Source: Acidobacteriota bacterium (GTDB lineage: Bacteria > Acidobacteriota > Terriglobia > Terriglobales > Acidobacteriaceae). From it: 12,935 nucleotides of DNA. The translations under genes were made by a program, and so were the position numbers. Positions within the stretch are counted from its first letter, which is position 1. Every line of letters starts with the position of its first letter. Below are positions 8,601-12,935 of the stretch, piece after piece. The notes beneath the pieces are model-generated. The model saw only the letters and a program-made list of their open reading frames with translations. It made no database searches and was not told the origin of the DNA. The stretch spans positions 1 to 12,935 of the forward strand of contig JAKAAZ010000092.1 of NCBI GenBank assembly GCA_021802085.1. The letters run 5' to 3'.

Positions 8601-8998
8601 CTGCGAATGTCTCGAATCAGGCCGGGGGGGGCAGCCAGCGTCCGAACCGGATCGGAAGCGGGAGCTTGCCGTCAAGCCAACGGAATATCAATCATTGGTT
8701 CAATACCGCCGATTTCGTGGCTCCCCCGCAGTACACTTTTGGAAACTCGGGGACAGGCATTCTCACCGGGCCCAACTATTTCGATGCGGATCTCGCACTG
8801 ATTCGCAATTTCAAACTTCCCAGGAAATCCAACTTGGAAATTCGTTCCGAGTGGTTCAACGCGCTGAACCGCGCGAATTTCGGCATGCCAGATGCTACCA
8901 TCGGGACTGCTCCGGCTGGCACCATCAGCAGCACCGTGGTAGGGCCCGGCGGCACTTCGGCGCGAGTCATTCAGATGGCGGCGAAAATTATATTTTAG
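5633..8998 (+). CDS. Oar-type TonB-dependent receptor with carboxypeptidase-regulatory-like N-terminal domain (receptor 2)
   Basis: The product is a predicted outer-membrane receptor of 1121 residues. The ATG has a perfect AGGAGG (5619-5624) 8 bases upstream. A signal peptide with a long hydrophobic core (about 18-35) ends at LRA (residue 37). A carboxypeptidase-regulatory-like domain follows (about 41-123, ASIVGTVTDQSGALMPGAKV; GQYVASAIPTGGYTITVEKA). A plug-like region (about 135-265) carries DTVQEYRVMTSNYSAEYG, aligning with receptor 1's DTVQEFKVLTNNYSAEFG, and then the barrel begins. The C-terminus is MAAKIIF, ending in an aromatic residue as outer-membrane barrels do. It shares architecture with receptor 1 but differs widely in the barrel, so the two probably bind different ligands or different forms of one. 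Sulfatase 1 follows 114 bases downstream with no strong terminator between, suggesting co-transcription. The ligand is unknown. Confidence 0.9.
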   Translation: MNQPGSKLKGRALSSTVLRAVLFATLGFLLPISMLRAQETASIVGTVTDQSGALMPGAKVTLVNRETQFTRVVETNTSGQYVASAIPTGGYTITVEKAGFKQLRRTGIQLTLASTLTVDLQLSVGAVTQTVAVSGTPPLLHTQSAAVSGLVDSRQMLALPLVSRDFTDLVLLTPGAHIGTAGNLAEGGSGYSMLGGDNYSVNGSVAAGNTYMVNGIFDRNLWLNTLVIVPIVDTVQEYRVMTSNYSAEYGDAAGALTSVDTKSGSNSLHGDLWEFLRNTDLNANDYFNNRNHVPRPAFHRNQFGFTLGGPILRNKTFFFVDYEGIRASQPRTATSTIPTTAEDQMVETGNFANFGTTIYNPYSTTTVGGTTVRNAFSGNQIPLTLLDPVAVNVMKLLPAPTNSAAVNNYVYNAPETEQTNQFDVRIDQNLGASDRLFVYYDYDKADFVVPGIIPSPAKSPIPIGPYLSTGSDATTEPLFNQDATVGYTKVIGSKIVSQSHVGLVRWHAQITPLGENFNTATALGMPGVNFNQQSGGMPAFAIAGLTEIGDNSTYPEDSAITSLQADSMLTVIRGSHTLQFGIVALRHWFNGFSGFPDRGNFDFNGQFTSQMNSSSSKTALADFALGAMDAGNRSYLDGTFGMRFWQLSPYIQDTWRATDRLTVDAGLRWDFDSPPYEAHNHWANLDITTGQLLVAGVNHNGRRLRNFDLNTPGPRLGLVYALTSDRKTILRAGGGLSYVYEDVGGNELYKNLPFYTAQVIVTSTNSAPTQTLRQGLPIPVAPVNETEAQLSVGSPVAWNMNLKHSQIASWSLGIQRQLTNTIMADVSYVGTRGNRLLINSVNLNQAAPGAAPVAQRRPYYTINPKLVNISYLTGWGGSKYESLQAHIEKRFSRGLTFGASYTFSSYLTDSGNPNGGGNSNYQNDQCIACNWGPAPDDNTHVISVNHVYAFPFGPQQSYLTHGFLSHLLGGWNVNGIWSFQTGGRFTPILAANVSNQAGGGSQRPNRIGSGSLPSSQRNINHWFNTADFVAPPQYTFGNSGTGILTGPNYFDADLALIRNFKLPRKSNLEIRSEWFNALNRANFGMPDATIGTAPAGTISSTVVGPGGTSARVIQMAAKIIF

Positions 8999-9070
8999 AT
9001 TGTCCTTTCGCGATGGCGGCAGTTTTTCGATATCGCGCGACGATAGCCCACAACAGCACAGGCTTCCTCG

Positions 9071-9105
9071 TCTCCTAATGGAATGGGGCAGCATGTCTTA
9101 GGAGA
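9071..9105 (+). promoter_or_regulatory. Hairpin that pairs with the sulfatase 1 Shine-Dalgarno
   Basis: tctcctaa (9071-9078) and ttaggaga (9098-9105) are perfect inverted copies separated by 19 bases. The right arm contains the AGGAG (9100-9104) that serves the ATG at 9113. In RNA, the left arm is therefore a perfect anti-Shine-Dalgarno sequence that could hold the site closed. An in-frame ATG at 9083 lies in the loop but has no ribosome-binding site of its own. The pairing is visible in the sequence; a regulatory effect is inferred, and 8 bp with a 19-base loop is only moderately stable. Confidence 0.4.
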
Positions 9106-9112
9106 AATAAGC

Positions 9113-10651
9113 ATGAGCGATATCGATCGCAGAGAGTTTTGTCTGGGGCTCGGGGCCTTATCTACTACCCCTAAGGGTCTCGCGCAGTCGTTAGTCAAGG
9201 GAGCATTTCAAGCCGAAAGCGCGCAGGCGAACAGAAGCCCAGGCAAACCCAAGAACGTACTTCTCATCATGTCCGATCAACACCGGCATGAGGCTCTGGG
9301 GATCGGGGGCGATACGATCGCAAAAACCCCTAATCTGGATGCGCTAGCGCGCAGTGGAGTGCGCTTCGATCACGCGTATTGCACGGATCCGGTGTGCGTG
9401 CCATCACGGGCCTCCCTGTTTACAGGCCTCTATACTCACAATCACAAGACCTATAACAATTCGACGCCATGGCCCTTCGAGAACAAGACGATCGCCCACG
9501 CGCTTGGCCAAGCGGGATACATGACGGGCTGCATCGGCAAGATGCACTTTGTCGATGCGCAAACTCATGGATTTAATTACAAACTGGATTTCAACGACTG
9601 GTATCAATATCTCGGTCCCAAGACCAAGCTGCGAGCCGAGGAAATAGTCTATCCAAACTCCGGGTCAGGACTCCCGCAAATCGACGACCTATGGCGGGAT
9701 TATGGCGATCCGTGGACAGGAGTCATAGAAAACGACAATCGCGAAGGATATGTCGCCGTCGGACGCGTTTCGCCTCTGGCCGAGGAAGACCATTTCGAGA
9801 GTTTTGTGGCGCGCGAGTCGATTCGCTTCTTAAGAAACCATGGGACGAAGCAGCCGTTCTTCCTGACGTGTTCGTTCCTCAAGCCCCATGACCCCTTTAT
9901 GCCGGCGGAGCGATTTGCCAGAATGTTTCACGGCGAGGAAATGACCTTGCCTGCAACCTGGGACAAGGTTGATCTTTCCACCGTGCCCCGATTCGTTCAG
10001 GAGCAAATCCGGTACAACGGAGCGACCCCGGAACTCCTCGCTCCTGACATGGCAAAGTTGCGCATCGCCCTCTACTACGCCAGCCTGGCGCAGACCGATG
10101 ATTGCATTGGAAAGGTGCTGCAGGCGTTGCACAATCTGGGTCTCGATGACGACACCATCGTTCTTTACACCGCGGACCACGGTGAGATGCTTGGATCGCA
10201 CGGGCTATGGCAGAAAAACCTTTTTTACGACCCTTCGGCTGGCGTTCCGCTGATTGTTCGTGCGCCGGGGGTAACGCCGCAGGATGCAGCCTGCGAAACC
10301 CCTGTCAGCCTCGTACAGGTGTTTCCAACTTTGACCGACTTGTGCGGAGTCCCTGCGCCTGCTGGATTGGACGGTTCAAGCTTCGCCGACGCTCTCCGCA
10401 ATCCACAGGAGAGACGAGACGTCGAGATCTTTGCCGAACTCGACTTGCCCGGTCGGCGCGCTGGGTACATGATTCGCGCAGGGGATTTCAAATACTGCTA
10501 CTACGTGAACGACATGCCGGAACTGTACGATCTGCAATCGGATCCTGATGAGATGAAGAATCTTGCTCTGCTGCCCCAATACAAAAACAAAGCGCAGGAG
10601 ATGCAAAACCGGCTCTTCGCCTGGCATCGCCCTGCGCAGGAGCGATCTTAA
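9113..10651 (+). CDS. Cysteine-type sulfatase with Tat signal (sulfatase 1)
   Basis: This 512-residue protein is an S1-type sulfatase of the alkaline-phosphatase superfamily, hydrolysing a sulfate ester. The signature CVPSR-ASLFTG puts the residue converted to formylglycine at Cys95. Other family positions are present: the metal-binding SDQ (Asp55), GKMH (Lys143, His145), LKPHDPF (Lys257, His259) and the second metal pair TADHG (Asp355, His356), with a lysine at about 368. So the active site looks complete. The N-terminus IDRREFCLGLGAL has the twin-arginine pattern, suggesting folded export to the periplasm after formylglycine formation in the cytoplasm; the maturase is not in this window. 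I chose the ATG at 9113 over the one at 9083 because AGGAG lies 8 bases upstream of it. The gene follows receptor 2 after 114 bases. The exact substrate (aryl, choline or sugar sulfate) cannot be read from the sequence. Confidence 0.88.
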   Translation: MSDIDRREFCLGLGALSTTPKGLAQSLVKGAFQAESAQANRSPGKPKNVLLIMSDQHRHEALGIGGDTIAKTPNLDALARSGVRFDHAYCTDPVCVPSRASLFTGLYTHNHKTYNNSTPWPFENKTIAHALGQAGYMTGCIGKMHFVDAQTHGFNYKLDFNDWYQYLGPKTKLRAEEIVYPNSGSGLPQIDDLWRDYGDPWTGVIENDNREGYVAVGRVSPLAEEDHFESFVARESIRFLRNHGTKQPFFLTCSFLKPHDPFMPAERFARMFHGEEMTLPATWDKVDLSTVPRFVQEQIRYNGATPELLAPDMAKLRIALYYASLAQTDDCIGKVLQALHNLGLDDDTIVLYTADHGEMLGSHGLWQKNLFYDPSAGVPLIVRAPGVTPQDAACETPVSLVQVFPTLTDLCGVPAPAGLDGSSFADALRNPQERRDVEIFAELDLPGRRAGYMIRAGDFKYCYYVNDMPELYDLQSDPDEMKNLALLPQYKNKAQEMQNRLFAWHRPAQERS

Positions 10652-10704
10652 AGTTTTACAGTCGCAGGATTGAATCGCTTTGAACGGAAAACTACTTCTC
10701 AAGT

Positions 10705-10890
10705 TAGAGCGGATTGACAGTAACAGTAGGTGTAGTTATTTGTGAAAGGGAGTCATTCTGAACGGAGCGCAGCGGAGTGAAGAATCCAGACGATATGCGC
10801 CTGGTCATTGCCGCCGTTACCCTCTGGGTTCTTCGCTTCGCTCAGAATGAATCCTTCCATTTTGATCGCAGTATCTGTAAATCCACTCTA
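10705..10890. mobile_element. Candidate MITE-like insertion with imperfect terminal inverted repeats
   Basis: tagagcggattgacag (10705-10720) and ctgtaaatccactcta (10875-10890) are inverted copies matching at 14 of 16 positions, and they enclose 186 bases. Inside is a second, independent inverted repeat (10753-10850). The stretch has no coding potential and fills most of the 277-base gap between the two sulfatase genes. Terminal inverted repeats around a small non-coding core are typical of miniature inverted-repeat elements. I see no clear target-site duplication, and the outer arms may instead be the base of one long hairpin. If transcribed, the whole stretch could fold and weaken read-through into sulfatase 2. 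Confidence 0.4.
10753..10850. repeat. Intergenic palindromic repeat, tcattctga...gaagaatcc type
   Basis: The left arm starts tcattctga and ends gtgaagaatcc (10753-10787). The right arm is gggttcttcgcttcg followed by ctcagaatga (10826-10850). The right arm reversed (tcattctgagcgaagcgaagaaccc) aligns with the left arm with some substitutions and a size difference in the middle. Repeats with this gcgaagcgaagaa-type core are, to my knowledge, found in many copies between genes in acidobacteria and some other phyla, and are often non-coding palindromes of unknown function. That family link comes from recall, not from a search. Confidence 0.6.
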
Positions 10891-10928
10891 GACAGAGAAA
10901 ATGAAATGCGACGCAGGAGGTTTTTGAT

Positions 10929-12386
10929 ATGAAGATCGAAGATGATGGCCAACAAAACTCATTACTGCAGCGTGTCTTGGCCCGGCGCGACTTTATCAAA
11001 GATTCTCTGGTCGGTGTTGCCGGTGCAACATTAACAGGGTCGGCTGTCGATAATGCTCTTGGTTTGGCTACCTCCGCGACGAACCGGCCTCCCAATATTC
11101 TCTACATTCACTCCCATGACACCGGCCGCATGACGAGCCCTTTTGGTTACGCTGTTCCCACTCCCAATCTGCAGCAGTTGGCCACGGAAGGTGTCCTTTT
11201 TCGGCAGGTGTTTTGTGCCGCACCCACTTGTTCTCCCAGTCGAGCCAGCCTGTTGACTGGAGAATGTCCGCACAGCAACGGTATGTTGGGACTGGTGAAC
11301 CGCGGGTTCTCCATGAACAACTACCAACATCATATTATCCACACGCTACGTCGAGAAGCCGGATACCAGTCGACGCTTATTGGACTACAGCATATTGCGA
11401 AGAATCCCGAGACCATTGGATACGACCGGGTAGAGGTCATTCCTGGCAATCACGTGGAGCAAGTCACGCCGGCTGCGGTTCAATTCCTTCGCAATAAGCC
11501 CCAGCAGCCTTTCTGGCTGACCGTCGGCTACTTCGAAACCCATCGCAAGTATCGCCAGGCGGGACCTCAGGATGATTGGCGTTATATTCAGCCGCCGCCT
11601 CCTATTCCCGACGCGCCCGCGACCCGCAAAGATATGGCGGATTTCCATGCTTCCGCGCGCAAGCTGGACTGGGGAGTGGGGCAGGTACTGGCGGCACTTG
11701 AAGCGGCCGGACTGGCTGAAAACACGCTTGTCATTTCGACCACCGATCACGGGATCGCGTTTCCCGACATGAAATGCAATCTCTACGACGGCGGAATGGG
11801 CGTTCACATGGTCATGCGCGGCCCACAAGGTTTCCGCGGTGGCAAGGTATGCGACGCCATGATTTCCCAGTTGGATGTGTTTCCCACAATCTGCGACATG
11901 CTTAAAATTGCCCCTCCGCCGTGGCTACAGGGCCGCTCTTTCTTGCCGGTGTTACGCGGCGAAAAACAGGAGATCAACGACGCTGTATTTGCCGAGGTGA
12001 ACTACCACGCTTCCTACGAACCGAAACGAGCGGTGCGTACAAAGCGATGGAAGTATATCCGCCATTTTGGCAGCTATACCCACCCGGTTCTTCCAAACTG
12101 CGATGACGGGTTGAGCAAAACTCTGTGGGTGGAAAAGGGCTGGGGCGAACAGAACGTTCCGCCTGAAGAACTCTATGATTTGATGTTCGATCCCAATGAA
12201 CGAAACAATCTCACACCGGATCCATTGCATCGCGCCACGCTTCAGCATATGCAGAAACGCCTGGGCGATTGGATGATTGCAACGAATGACCCGTTATTGC
12301 GCGGTCCGGTCAAGGCTCCTCCAGGCGCCAGGATTAACCCTCAAAACCAAATCTCGCCCTCGGATCCTGCGCAGGTTGTACCGTAA
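10929..12386 (+). CDS. Cysteine-type sulfatase of a divergent subfamily, with Tat signal (sulfatase 2)
   Basis: This 485-residue protein belongs to the sulfatase/alkaline-phosphatase superfamily. CSPSR-ASLLTG places the formylglycine precursor at Cys101, and TTDHG (Asp273, His274) with Lys282 gives the second metal site. The first metal site is written HSHDTGR (Asp64) rather than the usual D-D. The motif that is GKxH in sulfatase 1 is GLQH here (152-155), so the usual lysine is missing; the PH motif appears as ETHRKY (His205). These differences probably mark a subfamily rather than damage, since the frame is intact and the rest is well conserved. The N-terminus ARRDFIKDSLVGVAGATL (18-35) closely follows the twin-arginine consensus, suggesting export. 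The start is supported by AGGAGG (10915-10920), 8 bases upstream. It lies 277 bases after sulfatase 1, separated by a repeat, so it may have its own promoter. The substrate is unknown. Confidence 0.85.
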   Translation: MKIEDDGQQNSLLQRVLARRDFIKDSLVGVAGATLTGSAVDNALGLATSATNRPPNILYIHSHDTGRMTSPFGYAVPTPNLQQLATEGVLFRQVFCAAPTCSPSRASLLTGECPHSNGMLGLVNRGFSMNNYQHHIIHTLRREAGYQSTLIGLQHIAKNPETIGYDRVEVIPGNHVEQVTPAAVQFLRNKPQQPFWLTVGYFETHRKYRQAGPQDDWRYIQPPPPIPDAPATRKDMADFHASARKLDWGVGQVLAALEAAGLAENTLVISTTDHGIAFPDMKCNLYDGGMGVHMVMRGPQGFRGGKVCDAMISQLDVFPTICDMLKIAPPPWLQGRSFLPVLRGEKQEINDAVFAEVNYHASYEPKRAVRTKRWKYIRHFGSYTHPVLPNCDDGLSKTLWVEKGWGEQNVPPEELYDLMFDPNERNNLTPDPLHRATLQHMQKRLGDWMIATNDPLLRGPVKAPPGARINPQNQISPSDPAQVVP

Positions 12387-12875
12387 GCATTGATCGGATC
12401 AGCTTCTATGTACCTAGCCCAGGGCAGATTCTTCAATTTTCGGCTCTATAGCGGAATTTGTGGGTGAGTGAGCGGTGGAAAAGACGCTGCGCTTGGAAAT
12501 CCCGCAAGAGCGGCGGGATTTCCACTTCTCCCACCCCTGCGGCGGCGACGGGATTGATCAACTGGGTAGGACGGGGAGGTTCAAGGAACCGCTGAACTCC
12601 AGCAGTACGGTTTAGTCTGCTGTTTATGAGAAAGCAGTGGCCAACCGGGCCGCGAAGAACGGCCTCTCCAACTCGGAAAGCCGTTTTGCCGTTTGCGCCG
12701 CGTCGCTCTCGCAATCAACACGCCCACACTTCCGGTGCGCGAGAAGCTCTGTCCAACCGGAAACAAAGATTTCACCCATAGTTCAACCCGCGACAACTGG
12801 CCTCGCACGATAACGCAGGATATTTTTGGGAATTATATACTTTACTCCCTGAGCTAACCTATCTAGAATGAGCAC
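12387..12875. other. Non-coding stretch between sulfatase 2 and the transposase start
   Basis: I find no gene I can support in these 489 bases. The largest open frame (minus strand, 12433-12714, 93 codons) has no ribosome-binding site and its protein resembles no family I know. Besides the hairpin at 12494-12524 there is a 7-bp inverted pair, ttccggt (12730-12736) and accggaa (12756-12762). A -10-like TATACT (12836-12841) lies 34 bases before the transposase ATG, in an AT-rich patch that may include the terminal repeat of that element. The region may be a mosaic of repeats near an insertion site. Confidence 0.4.
12494..12524. repeat. Perfect 12-bp hairpin downstream of sulfatase 2
   Basis: tggaaatcccgc (12494-12505) and gcgggatttcca (12513-12524) are perfect inverted copies around a 7-base loop. 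The hairpin begins about 107 bases after the sulfatase 2 stop codon. The following bases are cttctccc, not a T-run, so it is not a typical intrinsic terminator on the plus strand. It could still be a 3'-end stabiliser or part of a dispersed repeat. Confidence 0.5.
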
Positions 12876-12935
12876 ATGAGCAGATCGACGATCAGTGCTT
12901 ACGCCTTTTTCAAGCGGTTCCCCAATGAATCAGCC
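12876..12935 (+). CDS. N-terminus of a probable IS1595-family transposase, cut by the window edge
   Basis: Twenty codons are visible, MSRSTISAYAFFKRFPNESA, with no stop before the window ends. The S-T-I-S start followed by FFKRFPNE resembles the N-terminus of IS1595-type transposases, which typically begin with a short segment of this kind before a zinc-ribbon (CPxC) motif. That motif would lie beyond the edge. No clear Shine-Dalgarno sequence precedes the ATG, which is common in insertion sequences. The frame offset from an ATG at 12868 rules that codon out (it meets TGA after two codons). With only 20 residues the family call is tentative. Confidence 0.5.
   Translation, partial: MSRSTISAYAFFKRFPNESA

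Noticed and set aside
9083..9112. An upstream ATG for sulfatase 1 at 9083
   Set aside because: It has no Shine-Dalgarno sequence, whereas the ATG at 9113 has AGGAG 8 bases away and places the twin-arginine motif at the usual position near the N-terminus.
1..12935. CRISPR array, tRNA or rRNA genes
   Set aside because: No regularly spaced direct repeats, cloverleaf patterns or conserved rRNA stretches were seen on either strand.

Overview
The window looks like chromosomal DNA of an acidobacterium (Acidobacteriota, probably Terriglobia). The basis is the gene types: two very long Oar-type outer-membrane receptors that start with a carboxypeptidase-regulatory-like domain, a membrane-anchored winged-helix regulator of a kind common beside such receptors in that phylum, and Tat-exported sulfatases. 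A palindromic intergenic repeat of the 'tcattctga...gaagaatcc' kind also fits. This assignment rests on recognised family features, not on a database search.

Layout. At 1-122 a nested palindrome sits directly against the stop codon of a minus-strand receptor gene (123-3677). Upstream of that gene, also on the minus strand, is the regulator gene (4001-5278). A divergent intergenic region (5279-5632) then leads to a plus-strand series: a second receptor (5633-8998), a Tat sulfatase (9113-10651), a repeat or MITE-like insertion (10705-10890) and a second, distantly related Tat sulfatase (10929-12386). The last 549 bases hold no complete gene. They contain a strong hairpin and, at the very edge, the first 20 codons of what is probably an IS1595-family transposase.

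How the genes may work together. The clearest non-coding signal is a 33-bp element present twice with one mismatch, once upstream of each receptor gene and in the same orientation relative to it (3754-3786 minus, 5310-5342 plus). The regulator gene lies between the two copies, and its own predicted promoter abuts the second copy. The simplest reading is one regulon: a membrane-bound sensor controls two outer-membrane uptake receptors and, through read-through from the second receptor, at least the first sulfatase. Two sulfatases plus two receptors suggest capture and desulfation of a sulfated organic compound or glycan. There is no SusD, glycoside hydrolase, inner-membrane transporter or formylglycine-generating enzyme in view, so the substrate cannot be named.

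Post-transcriptional control is possible at two genes. A perfect 8-bp hairpin followed by a T-run precedes the ribosome-binding site of receptor 1. An 8-bp hairpin pairs directly with the Shine-Dalgarno sequence of sulfatase 1.
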